From positions 1 through 64,000 of the forward strand of contig NZ_PKKM01000009.1 of the NCBI RefSeq assembly GCF_002847525.1: DNA of 64,000 nucleotides, given 5' to 3'. The notes under the pieces were generated by a model. That model saw only the letters and a program-made list of their open reading frames with translations, did not search any database and was not told where the DNA came from. Positions 37,393-47,900 of this stretch are shown one piece after another (within the stretch, counting starts at the first letter, position 1; the number at the start of each line of letters is the position of its first letter). This stretch comes from Schaalia odontolytica. Its GTDB lineage: Bacteria; Actinomycetota; Actinomycetes; Actinomycetales; Actinomycetaceae. Both the position numbers and the translations under genes were made by a program.

Positions 37393-37749
37393 TGTTCGAC
37401 CACTAGGTCGGGACCGTCGTGCTATGGCTTCCCACGCGCTTGCTTGTAGGGGCATATATGGCGCAAATCTTGGCTGTCGGTTGATTTGTCAGATTCGGTG
37501 GAAAGATGTTATGCAACCCTAGAAAATACGGGCGGAAAACGCCTGCATCGTCGCCTCTGCGCATTATCTGTCGGTCCGGGTTGATGCATGGTACTACGCG
37601 CAAAGATGTCACTTCATCAACCGACGCATGTTGAGAAGGAGTGTCTCAGGGGGTATCCGAAAACCCTGTTGAGAGATATGTTTGACACAAGGGGTCGTGG
37701 TTGCGACACGGAGCCTTCCCTTACCAACTGTCAATAGAAGGGGTCACAG

Positions 37750-40368
37750 ATGTCCCATCGAAAGTTAACGGTGCTGGCGTTCGCGCTTGCCGGCGCCCTG
37801 TCCCTGACCGTGGTCAGTGTGCCCGCCGCCTTCGCGGCAGACGCAGGCGTTGCCGGTCGGGTCAACGCGGCCACCCCGTTGCACGCCAATGCCGATGGGT
37901 TCACCATCGACGCCGACGGCGTGCTCGTGTCGTACACGGGCACTGCAACGGATGTCCGCATCCCTGACGGTGTCACCGAGATCGCTACAAACGCCTTTAA
38001 TGACGCGAGTCTGACGAGTGTGTGGATCCCCGCGAGCGTGCGCACAATCGACGACTATGTCTTTTCAGGCCAGCCGCTCACCCAGGTCACCTTCCAGGAC
38101 GACGGCGCCCATCCCTCGCAGTTGGAGACGATCGGGGACCGCGCCTTCGCGAACACAGCGATCGAGCACATCACTCTGCCACGATCTCTCACGATGGCAG
38201 GTCTGGAGACCTTCAGCGACATGGCGAAGCTGCGCTCCGTCCACGTCGGCCCGAACGTGGTGGCCCAGGGCCTGTTCGCGGCATTCGCGCGCACCCCGCT
38301 CCTGGAAAGCGTTGAGGTTGACGCGGCGAACCAGAACTACCAGAGCCTCGACGGTGTCCTGTACACGAAGGGCTTGACGCACCTGGCGACCTACCCGGAG
38401 GCGAAGAACGCTGGCGGTCACTACTCGGTCGCCGAGGGGACGAATACCATCGACGAGGGAGCCTTCACGTCTGCTCGGATCACCTCCGTGACTCTGCCTG
38501 CGAGCCTGCACCGCGTGGAAAAGGCGGCATTCGTGAGCTCTCAGGTCACCTCTCTGGCCCTGCCCGATGGCTTCGAATCCATGGGCGACATGGCGTTCTG
38601 GTACATGCCCAAGCTGGAGCGCGTGGACCTGGGCGGCACGACGGCCGTGTCGGACAGCGCCTTCCGCTACGACAAGGCACTCGCCGAGGTGAACTTCCGC
38701 CCGGACCTGGGGCGCCTCGTCACGGTGGGAGACTACGCGTTCGAGGATGCGCCGATCACCGCGGTCACGGTGCCCGACTCGGTGACGAGCATCGGGAAGT
38801 TCGCCTTTTCCGGCAACAGCTCCCTGACCCGGGTTCACCTGGGCTCGAGCCTGACCTCCATCGGGGAGGGGGCTTTCCTCGGGGCGAGCTCCCTGGCCTC
38901 GCTGAGCGTCGTGCCCGCCAACTCGATGTACACCGTCGAAGACGGCATCCTGTACAGCAAGGGCGACGCGGGCCGCACCCTGGTCCTGTACCTTCCCACG
39001 AAGACGGACACTGACGTGACGGTTCCCGACGGCACGGTCGCACTCGCTGACTACGCCTTCGCAAGCAACACGTCCCTGCGCCGCGTCGTCCTGCCCGAGG
39101 GCCTGACGACCATCGGATACGGGGCCTTCGATGGCGACGCGAACCTCACCGACATTGTCATCCCCGACTCGGTGACGGTCGCTCGAGGCCTGGTCAACAA
39201 CGGCCTGGACACGATCGAGCTGGGCTCGAAGGTCACGGAACTGTGGATGACGCCGCGAGACACCCCCGCCCCGCGCCACATCATCGTGCGCGGCGGAAAC
39301 GACGGCGAGTTCTACTACGAAGGCAAGGCCGCCAACGGCCGCCCCGACAGCGCGTACTTCGGCGAGGGGATGACCAGCTTCACCTTCTGGTTCGACACGC
39401 CCCGCGTCCTGGTCCTGCCCTCGACCGTGAAGGACATCAAGCTCGCCGCCGACATGGCCTCGGACCTCAAGGCTGGCACCGAAATCTACGTCGCCGCCCC
39501 CAAGGGCTCGAAGGCGTGGACGCTCACCGAGGCCGCCATGAAGGAAGCCGGCTACAACACCGCCAACCTCTTCGAGTACACCCGCCCGCAGGTCGCGGTG
39601 TCGGGCAACGGAATCGCCGAGGCCGGACCCGGGTACACGCTCACCACCTCCGTGGGCACACCGACGACCGTGAAGGTCTCCGCGCAGGGCGGCACCCTGG
39701 GTGGACGTCAGGTGCGCGTGGTGCAGATCGGCAGCGACGGCACGGAGACGGTTCTCCAGGACTGGGATTCGATGGAGGGCAGCTCGGATGAGAGCGCGTC
39801 CACCTCCTCCTACACCTGGACCCCGGCCAGCGCTGACGTCTCCCTGCGCGTCGACGTGCGTCAGGATCCCCACGTCGTCACCTCGGTGGCCGTGACCGTC
39901 AAGGCCGCTTCCGACTCCGCTCCCGCTCGGGGCACGTGGACGTGGAGCGCTCGCGGATGGTCCTACCGCTACGCGGATGGCACCTACCCCTCGAATACGG
40001 CCACGACCATCGACGGCCAGGTCTACCGCTTCGACGCTCGCGGCTACATGCGCACCGGCTGGGTCTTCGACCAAGGCAACTGGTACTACCACTCCAGCTC
40101 CGGCGCGCAGGCCACCGGCTGGATCCTCGACGGCGTCTCCTGGTACTACCTGACCCCCGGCACCGGCCAGATGGCGACGGGATGGGTCAAGGACGGTTCG
40201 CACTGGTACTACCTGAACCCCGCCAACGGAAAGATGAAGACCGGATGGCACTACGAGGACGGCGCCTGGTACTACCTCAAGCCCGGTAGCGGTCAGATGG
40301 CGACCGGCCGCCTGTGGATCGTCTGGAAGTACTACCGCTTCGCCGACAACGGCACGTTGATCCGCTGA
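37750..40368 (+). CDS. Secreted BspA-like leucine-rich repeat protein with wall-binding repeats
   Basis: This 872-residue protein has a signal peptide (cleavage near AFAAD, residue 28) and then many LRR_5/BspA repeats of about 23 residues, for example LPEGLTTIGYGAF (about residues 45-600). A beta-rich segment that also occurs in the giant subtilase follows, and C-terminal GW repeats close the protein (about 735-870: WYYLTPGTGQMATGW). There is no protease domain. AAGGGG precedes the ATG. The BspA family mediates adhesion to host proteins or other bacteria in oral species. The exact ligand here is unknown. It lies between two subtilase paralogues. Confidence 0.9.
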   Translation: MSHRKLTVLAFALAGALSLTVVSVPAAFAADAGVAGRVNAATPLHANADGFTIDADGVLVSYTGTATDVRIPDGVTEIATNAFNDASLTSVWIPASVRTIDDYVFSGQPLTQVTFQDDGAHPSQLETIGDRAFANTAIEHITLPRSLTMAGLETFSDMAKLRSVHVGPNVVAQGLFAAFARTPLLESVEVDAANQNYQSLDGVLYTKGLTHLATYPEAKNAGGHYSVAEGTNTIDEGAFTSARITSVTLPASLHRVEKAAFVSSQVTSLALPDGFESMGDMAFWYMPKLERVDLGGTTAVSDSAFRYDKALAEVNFRPDLGRLVTVGDYAFEDAPITAVTVPDSVTSIGKFAFSGNSSLTRVHLGSSLTSIGEGAFLGASSLASLSVVPANSMYTVEDGILYSKGDAGRTLVLYLPTKTDTDVTVPDGTVALADYAFASNTSLRRVVLPEGLTTIGYGAFDGDANLTDIVIPDSVTVARGLVNNGLDTIELGSKVTELWMTPRDTPAPRHIIVRGGNDGEFYYEGKAANGRPDSAYFGEGMTSFTFWFDTPRVLVLPSTVKDIKLAADMASDLKAGTEIYVAAPKGSKAWTLTEAAMKEAGYNTANLFEYTRPQVAVSGNGIAEAGPGYTLTTSVGTPTTVKVSAQGGTLGGRQVRVVQIGSDGTETVLQDWDSMEGSSDESASTSSYTWTPASADVSLRVDVRQDPHVVTSVAVTVKAASDSAPARGTWTWSARGWSYRYADGTYPSNTATTIDGQVYRFDARGYMRTGWVFDQGNWYYHSSSGAQATGWILDGVSWYYLTPGTGQMATGWVKDGSHWYYLNPANGKMKTGWHYEDGAWYYLKPGSGQMATGRLWIVWKYYRFADNGTLIR

Positions 40369-40397
40369 TCCACCGAATCGAAGGACTACCCATGCGT

Positions 40398-40438
40398 CGC
40401 GCCCGCCCCACCCGGACATCCCGGGGGAGCGGGCGCGC
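40398..40438 (+). terminator. Terminator after the BspA-like gene
   Basis: CGCGCCCGC/GCGGGCGCG arms with a CCGG/CCGG inner part. Confidence 0.65.
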
Positions 40439-40563
40439 TCGCAAGGCGACGCGAGGCGCGGCCACACGCTGCGCCCGCCCTATCGCACGCCACAGGGATG
40501 TGGCGCGCGATCACTCACCCTCATGCAGCTCAACACTTTATGTGTGAAGAAAGCGAGCAGACA

Positions 40564-43500
40564 ATGTTTCACTACCGACGCGCAGCGCTGACGCTCATAG
40601 CGGCCGGCGCCCTCGCGCTCACCACGATCGGCGTGCCCGCAGCCTTTGCGGAAGACGCCGACGCCAGCCAGGCCTCGTCGCCCCAGCAGGGCACGAACGA
40701 CTCCCCGGCGACGATCATCGTCCAGCTCGAGGCGGGCGACGCCGGGGCCGACCATACCGCGTACTACGCGCAGATGAAGAAGCGCATCGGCGAGGCCGTA
40801 GCAGCGGCCAGCCCTGGCGCGACCATCTCCGACGTGCGCGACTACCACCACGCCTTCGAGGGCTTTGCGATCCAGGCGCCCGCCTCGACGCTTGGTGCCA
40901 TCAAGGCGACGGCCGGCGTCAGGGGCGCCTTCCTCGACGGCAGCCACACGTTTGCCACGGATGACGAGATCTCCGGAGGCTACCGCGCCGTCGCCGGGGG
41001 CGACGAGTCGGATGCAGCCACCGGTGCCGCTGCCCAGATGATGCGGGCCAACGCTCTCGCCCAGAAGGGTCAGGGCCAGGTCATCGAGCTCATCGACAGC
41101 GGCATCGACACCTCGCACCAGGCCTTCGCCGGCGACATGGACGCCGCGTCCCTGCGCTACACGCAGGACTCGGCGGCCTCTGTTGCCTCGCAGCTGGGCG
41201 CCGGCAAGGGTGGCGTCTGGGTGAGCCCCAAGATCCCCTTCGCCTACGACTACGGTGACGGGGACACGGATGTGCTGGCCACGGAATCTGGCGGCGATGA
41301 AGCACGCAGAGCGAATTACCAGGGCACGCACGTCGCAGCGCTCGCGGCCGCCAACGGCGGACACTTCTCGGGGGCAGCGCCTCAGGCTCAGCTCATCGTC
41401 GCGAAGGTGACGAAGGATCCGGGCAACAGCACGAGCGACGTCAACCTCCTGGCCGCCCTCGACGACGCTATGGTTCTCAAGCCCGACGTCGTCTCGGTCT
41501 CCTTCTCCAAGACCGAAGGAATGACGAACGACGCCGAGGCCCTCTACTCCCACGTCTACGAGGCTCTCGGTGCGCAGGGCGCCACCGTCTACGCGCTAGC
41601 CGGAGACATTGAGCGCTACGGGCGGGCCGACGACCCCGACAACGGCGCGCTCGGCTTCCCCGCCGCCTTCTCCTCGACCCTCGCCGTGGCCTCGGTCAAC
41701 GAGCAGGAGATCATGGGTGCTCTCACCTTCGGTGATCGCCTGATCGGGTACCGGCCCCTGGGTCGCATGAACAAGGGAGATGGCCCCGGGTTCGGCACTC
41801 TCGCCGAGGGCACGTACCGCGTTGTCTACGCTGGAAACGGCTCGAGCGAGGACCTGACCAAGCACCTCGGATCGGACTACGGGGACCTGTCGCGCACGAT
41901 CCTCCTCGAGGAGCTGGGAGGCTACGACTCACGGGGTAACTCGGTGGAGGTCAAGCACAAGATCAAGGCCCTCAAGTCCCTCACCAGCAAGCCCGCCGGC
42001 GTTCTGCTCGGGCACTGGTACGACACTGAGACCCCCGTCAAGTGGTCGGTCGATCGTTGGTTCAACCTACCGATGGCGACTATCACGACCTCGGACCGCA
42101 ACCGCCTCTACGACGCGATCAAGGCCTCGGAGAGCGGATCGATCGAGGTCGGGGTTTCCGCCTCCACGATCCTGACCGTGCCCGAGGGCATCCACGCCTC
42201 CGATTTCTCCTCCACGGGCGTGACCCCCGACCTGAAGCTCAAGCCCGAGGTCGCCGCCCCCGGCGGCGCGGTCATGTCCGCGACCCCCGGAAACTACTAC
42301 GATCGGCTGTCCGGCACTGCCGAGGCCTCGGGGCAGGCCAGCGCGGTCGCTACCCTCGTGCGTCAGCGCGTCGCCTCCGACCCGGACTTCGCGGGCATGT
42401 CCGCAGCCGAGAAGAACGCGGTCGTGACGAACCTCCTGATGGGCACCGCCCGCCCGATCGTGGATGCGGAACAGAACAATGGCACCTACTATTCGCCGCG
42501 CCGAGTGGGAGCGGGCCTCATCGACGCGCTGGGGGCCACGACCTCGTCCGTGTTCCCGAGCGTCGTGGGTGTCGATAACCCGTCGCGCCCTAAGGCCGAC
42601 CTGGGTGACGGAACCTCCGGGTGGACCTTCCAGGTGACCCTGACGAATGTCTCCGACACCGCACGCACCTACACGCTGGGCGGGCAGGCGCTGTCCGAAA
42701 AGGTCGAGAACATGCTGTTTGCGCGCCACTCGACGAACTGGGCGGGGCAGGGCATCGACCTGACCTTCTCGTCGGACTTGGTGACCGTGCCTGCCAAGGG
42801 CACCGCGACTGTGACCGTCACCGTGACCCCGCGCTCCGCCTTCGCCTCGTACGCAGCGGAGAACGCGCCCAAGGGCACGTTCATCGACGGCGCCGTCACC
42901 TTCACGAGTACCGATGGGGCTCCGAACCTCACCGTTCCCTACGTGGGCTTCTACGGCTCCTGGGGTGCGCCCGCGATCTTCGATCTGGTCACCCCCGACA
43001 ACCACATCAGCGGCTACGGGTCGACGTTCATGAGTGGGCGGCTGCCCTTTGGCCAGCAGAGCCCCTTCGACGTCGAGGACGAGAGGATGATCAACGGGGT
43101 CAACCCCGACCTCCTCGTCATCTCGCGCTCCACGGACGAGGATGCCCGCACTGCCGTCACCCCGGGCACGGTGCTGCTGCGCTCCGTCCCCTCGCTGACC
43201 TACACCTTCACCAACGAGGCCGGGGAGACGATCCGTTCTTTCACCTGCGGGCGCGCGGATCGGTCCATCTACGACGTGCACACGCGCTCGCCGCGCACCG
43301 TCGAGGACTCTGTTCCGGGCTGTGACCCGTGGTTTGATGGCTACGCTCCCGACGGCAGTGAGCTGCCGGATGGGCGCTACACGCTGACAATCGAGGCCTC
43401 GACCTACGGTCCGTCACCCGCGACCCAGACCATCAGCTACAGCGTCATCCTGGACACGAAGGCTCCCGTTATCTCCAACGTGACGGTGTCGGGTGAGGGC

Positions 43501-44478
43501 AAGGATCGCGTCCTGTCCTTCGACGTCACCGACTCCTCGGCCATCGCCGGCGTCGGCTTCTCGGCCACCGAGGACGGCAAGGTCGTCGAGCGTGGCGCCG
43601 AGGTCTACCCGACTGGGCGCAGCGAGGACGGTCTGGTCCATATCCACTTCGACGTGCCTCTGAAGGACGCGCTGGCGAGCATCGGCGGTGACCCGTCGAC
43701 GATCTACCTGCACGTGTGGGACTGGCCGGTCAACGGGGCAACGGCGCCGGTCGCCCTCAAGCCGATCCCCATGATGTCGCTCGCGTTGTCGCGCGAGTCC
43801 GCCACGCTCGGCGTGGGGGATACCCTCACGCTGAGCGCCACCCACGAGCCCACGGACGCGAACGTGACCGGCGTCGTCTGGTCCTCCTCGGACGAGGCAG
43901 TGGCCACCGTGAGCGCGACCGGCGAGGTCAGGGCGGTCGGCGCGGGCGATGCGACGATTACCGTTGCTGACCCGACGCAGCCGAGCGTGTCCGCCAGCGC
44001 CACCGTCCACGTCAGTGCCCCCACGCCCACCCCCAAGGCCGGTACCTGGAAGCGGGATGGCCGCGGCTGGTGGTACCGCTACGAGGACGGCACCTACCCC
44101 GCCGATGCGACGCTGGCGATCGACGGGGCGACGTACCGCTTCGACGCGCGCGGCTACATGCGCACCGGCTGGGTCTTTGACCAGGGCAACTGGTACTACC
44201 ACGGGGCATTGGGCGCCCAGGCGAGCGGCTGGGTCCTCGACGGCATCTCCTGGTACTACCTGGATCCGGTGACGGGCGTCATGGCGACCGGCTGGGTGAA
44301 GGATGGCGACACCTGGTACTACCTGAACCCCAGCACCGGCAAGATGGTGACGGGGTGGCTCAAGGACGGTGGTGCCTGGTACTACCTGAAGACCGGAAGC
44401 GGCGCGATGGCCACGGGCCGTCTGCGCATCTTCTGGACGTGGTACACCTTCTCCGAGACGGGACAGCTGATCAGCTAG
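40564..44478 (+). CDS. Secreted subtilase-like pseudoprotease with Big_2 and wall-binding repeats
   Basis: This 1304-residue exported protein is a clear paralogue of the two subtilases beside it. The order is signal peptide (to AFAE, residue about 27), I9-like propeptide, S8 fold, C5a-peptidase-like fn3 domain, Big_2 domain (about 1075-1160) and GW repeats. The active site is broken. Asp178 is kept (IDSG), but His is Gln253 (YQGTH), the oxyanion Asn is Asp348 (LAGD) and the nucleophile Ser is Ala586 (SGTAEASG). The reading frame is intact over 3.9 kb, so it is maintained as a protein. It is most likely a binding, scaffold or decoy protein rather than an enzyme. I chose the ATG at 40564 because it starts a proper signal peptide. 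Confidence 0.9.
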   Translation: MFHYRRAALTLIAAGALALTTIGVPAAFAEDADASQASSPQQGTNDSPATIIVQLEAGDAGADHTAYYAQMKKRIGEAVAAASPGATISDVRDYHHAFEGFAIQAPASTLGAIKATAGVRGAFLDGSHTFATDDEISGGYRAVAGGDESDAATGAAAQMMRANALAQKGQGQVIELIDSGIDTSHQAFAGDMDAASLRYTQDSAASVASQLGAGKGGVWVSPKIPFAYDYGDGDTDVLATESGGDEARRANYQGTHVAALAAANGGHFSGAAPQAQLIVAKVTKDPGNSTSDVNLLAALDDAMVLKPDVVSVSFSKTEGMTNDAEALYSHVYEALGAQGATVYALAGDIERYGRADDPDNGALGFPAAFSSTLAVASVNEQEIMGALTFGDRLIGYRPLGRMNKGDGPGFGTLAEGTYRVVYAGNGSSEDLTKHLGSDYGDLSRTILLEELGGYDSRGNSVEVKHKIKALKSLTSKPAGVLLGHWYDTETPVKWSVDRWFNLPMATITTSDRNRLYDAIKASESGSIEVGVSASTILTVPEGIHASDFSSTGVTPDLKLKPEVAAPGGAVMSATPGNYYDRLSGTAEASGQASAVATLVRQRVASDPDFAGMSAAEKNAVVTNLLMGTARPIVDAEQNNGTYYSPRRVGAGLIDALGATTSSVFPSVVGVDNPSRPKADLGDGTSGWTFQVTLTNVSDTARTYTLGGQALSEKVENMLFARHSTNWAGQGIDLTFSSDLVTVPAKGTATVTVTVTPRSAFASYAAENAPKGTFIDGAVTFTSTDGAPNLTVPYVGFYGSWGAPAIFDLVTPDNHISGYGSTFMSGRLPFGQQSPFDVEDERMINGVNPDLLVISRSTDEDARTAVTPGTVLLRSVPSLTYTFTNEAGETIRSFTCGRADRSIYDVHTRSPRTVEDSVPGCDPWFDGYAPDGSELPDGRYTLTIEASTYGPSPATQTISYSVILDTKAPVISNVTVSGEGKDRVLSFDVTDSSAIAGVGFSATEDGKVVERGAEVYPTGRSEDGLVHIHFDVPLKDALASIGGDPSTIYLHVWDWPVNGATAPVALKPIPMMSLALSRESATLGVGDTLTLSATHEPTDANVTGVVWSSSDEAVATVSATGEVRAVGAGDATITVADPTQPSVSASATVHVSAPTPTPKAGTWKRDGRGWWYRYEDGTYPADATLAIDGATYRFDARGYMRTGWVFDQGNWYYHGALGAQASGWVLDGISWYYLDPVTGVMATGWVKDGDTWYYLNPSTGKMVTGWLKDGGAWYYLKTGSGAMATGRLRIFWTWYTFSETGQLIS

Positions 44479-44500
44479 CTTGCCCCTGAGGCTGACCGTC

Positions 44501-44541
44501 CAGGCCCGCACACCCTGCTACATGTGGGATGTGCGGGCCTG
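44501..44541 (+). terminator. Terminator after the pseudoprotease gene
   Basis: CAGGCCCGCAC and GTGCGGGCCTG arms with a 19-nt loop, about 20 bp after the stop codon. Confidence 0.7.
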
Positions 44542-44566
44542 ACGTCTGTCAAAGGAGGCAGGCGCC

Positions 44567-44772
44567 AAAATTCCCAGGGTTTTTTCAGGTTGTCTTGTCG
44601 TTGTCGCAAGGTTCGCTGTTTACACTGAATGTCATCACAAGGGAATACGGCACGGACCATGAGGGTCCGGGACATGCCGACGAGACTTTTTCGAGGAGCC
44701 TTCTGGGAAAACTTGCACTGTGTTGATGGGATAAGCCGAGGGGCCGACCGCAAGGTCGGCCCCTCGGCTTAT
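44567..44772 (+). ncRNA. Candidate structured small RNA element, copy A
   Basis: This is one of two roughly 200-bp non-coding copies (the other is at 48971-49175). A conserved TTGTCGTTGTCGCAAGG stretch and a TACACT box (44621) look like a promoter. The predicted transcript of about 140 nt contains a GGACC/GGTCC hairpin (44654-44668) and ends in a 19-bp perfect stem with a GCAA loop (44731-44772). Between the copies, both stems differ by paired substitutions that keep pairing. No conserved reading frame is seen. RNA family not recognised. Confidence 0.6.
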
Positions 44773-44923
44773 ATTCAGGCATGCACAAAATGTCAGTGCG
44801 TGGACACTGAGCCATCTATCGGACATGCATACTGCACAACTGGAAGAACTTACGCATAATGGGACGGCGCGTCAGACGGACGCGCTTTTGATCGTCACTC
44901 GTCGATACGTAAGTGAGCCATTG

Positions 44924-47900
44924 ATGTCCCATCACTCCACCCCGGCACTCGCGCTCGCCGCAGCCCTAGCCCTGACCGGCGTGAGCGTCCCGGCGCTCGC
45001 AGCGAGCCCCCAGCCGGGCGGTGTCCTCCCCGCCAACCCCACCCACGCCTCGTCGAAGGACGCGCAGTCGGGGACGCGAGTCGAGGACGCACTGCTGTCC
45101 ATCCGCCAGGCCGAGGCCGGGGGAGTGACCCTGCCCGACGCCTCGTCCGCGCAGGAGGCGGCCGACGACACCCCGACGACGATCATCGTCCAGCTGGAGG
45201 GTGGAACAGCCGGTGGCTCCACGCAGGTCAGGCGCGACGATGTGAAAGCCGGCATCGCCTCCGCTGTCGCGGGAGTCGTTCCCGGCGCACAGGTCACGAC
45301 CGTGCGCGAGTACACCAACGCTTTCGTCGGCTTCGCCGTCGAGGCGCCCGGCTCCGCTCTCTCCGCGATTCAGAAGGTCGAGGGCGTCAAGACCGCCTTC
45401 ATCGAGGGCGTCCACAAGCCGATGGAGACTGAGGAGCAGGGGAGCGGTGCACCCGTCCTCAAGAACGCCTCGTCCCTGGCGATGACGCGTGCGAACGAGG
45501 TCGCCCTCAAGGGCGATCGTCAGGTCATCGAAGTCATTGACTCCGGCCTGCAGACCGACCACGACGCCTTCGCCGGCTCGATGGACGGCGTCAACGTGCG
45601 CATGAGCCAGGCCGACGTGCAGGCCTTCGCGGGCAAGCTCCCCCACGGCGGAGCCGGCACGTACGTCAACAGCAAGATCCCCTTCGCCTACGACTACGCG
45701 GACAACGATGCCGACGTCGTCCCCCATTCCGAAAAGGACCTGTCCCACGGCACGCACGTCACCGCGATCGCGGCCGCCAACGCGGACGTCCTGCAGGGCA
45801 CTGCGCCTCACGCGCAGATCGTCGTCGCCAAGGTCGCCTCGGACGAGGACGGCTCGATGCCCGACAGTGCGCTGCTCGCAGCCCTCGATGACGCGCTCAT
45901 CATCAAGCCCGACGTCATCAACCTGTCCCTGGGCGATGACTCCGGCATGAGCAGTGACGCGGGCAGCGTCTTCGCTGGTGTGTACGAGAAGCTCGCCGCC
46001 GCTGGCATTACCGTCAACGCGGCGGGTGGCAACGCCTTCTCCAACGCCTACGGCAACAACTCCGGCCAGAATAAGCCGTTCGCGACCGACCCCGACACGG
46101 GTACGCTCGGCGAACCCGCCTCCTACAAGTCCACCCTGGCTGTTGCCTCCGTCGACAACCAGGAGGCCCTGTCATACGTGAGCCTGGGCGATCGTAAGAT
46201 TGCCTACCGTACCGCCCTCAACGGCCAGGGCGAGGCCGTGGGCGGTCTGCGCGACATCGCTGAGAAGACTTACCGCATCGTCGACGCCGGCGCTGGCGGC
46301 ACCGACCGGCTCGAGCAGTACGCGGGCGCCGACCTCTCAGGCGTGATCGTCCTTGAGGACAAGGGTGGTACGGACTCCCGCGACGGCTCGGCCATGACCG
46401 AGGAGCTCAAGGCGCGCAACCTGACGGCTCTCTCGCCTGCACCCGCGGCCCTCATGGTCGCCGACACGGACGAGGCCGGCACGCCCTATCAGGCGATCCT
46501 CGGCTCGACCACGTCGATGCCGACGGTGACCATCACCAAGCGTGACGGCGAGGCGATCCGCGAGGCCCTGGCTAGCGCCAACGGAACCGACGTCACCGTG
46601 ACCGTCACGCACTCCGGCATCGTGCTGGCCTCGAACAACCCGACGGCCTCGGAGTTTTCGGCGTGGGGCGTGGCTCCCGACCTGACCCTCAAGCCTGAGA
46701 TCGCTGCCCCCGGCGGCGACATCATGTCGGCCTACCTCGGCAACGAGTATCAGCGCTTGTCGGGCACCTCGATGGCATCCCCGCAGGTCGCGGGTATTAG
46801 TGCCCTCGTGCGCGAGCGCCTCGCGAGCGATCCCGCCTTCTCCGGAATGAGTGCCGAGCAGAAGAACGCGGTCGTCACCAACCTCCTCATGGGCACCGCG
46901 CACCCGCTCATCGACGTTGAGCTGGGCGACGGCACCTACTACTCGCCGCGCAGGGTCGGCGCGGGCGCTGTCGACGCGCTCGCAGCGACCACCGCGACCG
47001 TCTACCCGACCGTCGTCGGCGCCGCCGATCCCTCCCGACCCAAAGCTGACCTCGGCGACGGGACGAAGGGGTGGACCTTCCAGGTGCAGCTGACCAACCT
47101 CTCCGACGCTGCCCACACCTACACCCTCGGCGGTCAGGCGCTCTCCGAGATGGTCGAGGAGGGCCTCTTCCTCGAGCACTCGCAGAACTGGGCGGGCGCG
47201 GGTATCTCGCTGACCTTCTCCGGTGACGGCGTGGCCGAGGCCGGGGACGCCCAGCAGATCACGGTCCCCGCTAAGTCGAACGCCACCGTGACCGTCACCG
47301 TGACCCCCGAGTCCGAGTTCGCGGCCTTTGCCTCGGAGAACGCCCCCAAGGGAACCTTTATCGACGGCGCCGTGACCTTCACAAGCGAGGACGGGACCCC
47401 GAGCCTGACCGTGCCCTACCTGGGCTTCTACGGCTTGTGGGGAGCCCCGAACGTCTTCGATGGCAAGTGGTCGGATAACGAGACGACGCCCGTGCACGTC
47501 TACCGCTCGGCTCTGGTCAACGCCCACTCCTCCATCCCGCTGGGAGCGCTGAACCCGCTGTCGGACAAGCAGGACTCGAACCTGGTCACCGCGATCAACA
47601 CGCAGCGCCTCATCACCTCGCGCGCCAAGTGGGCGGGAGCCCCCGACAAGATCGCACCGTTGACCGGCATGCTGCGCTCCGTCCCGTCGATGACTCTCAC
47701 CTACCGGAACTCCGCGGGGGAGTCCGTGCGTTCCTACACGATCAACCGCGTGCGCAAGTCCCTCTACGACCTCGAGACCGGCTGGACGAAGCCGGGCGAG
47801 TTCGCCGGTGAGGAACCCTTCTTCGACGGCTACGACCAGTCCGGCAATGAGCTGCCCGACGGCGCCTACACGCTGACGATCGAGGCTGCGACGGACGGTC

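Noticed and set aside
38065..40467. Long minus-strand frame over the BspA-like gene
   Set aside because: Antisense shadow. The plus strand shows a signal peptide, LRR and GW repeats.
44825..44923. 33-residue N-terminal extension of the last subtilase
   Set aside because: It has no signal-peptide character. The ATG at 44924 begins the MSH-type signal peptide shared with the paralogues.
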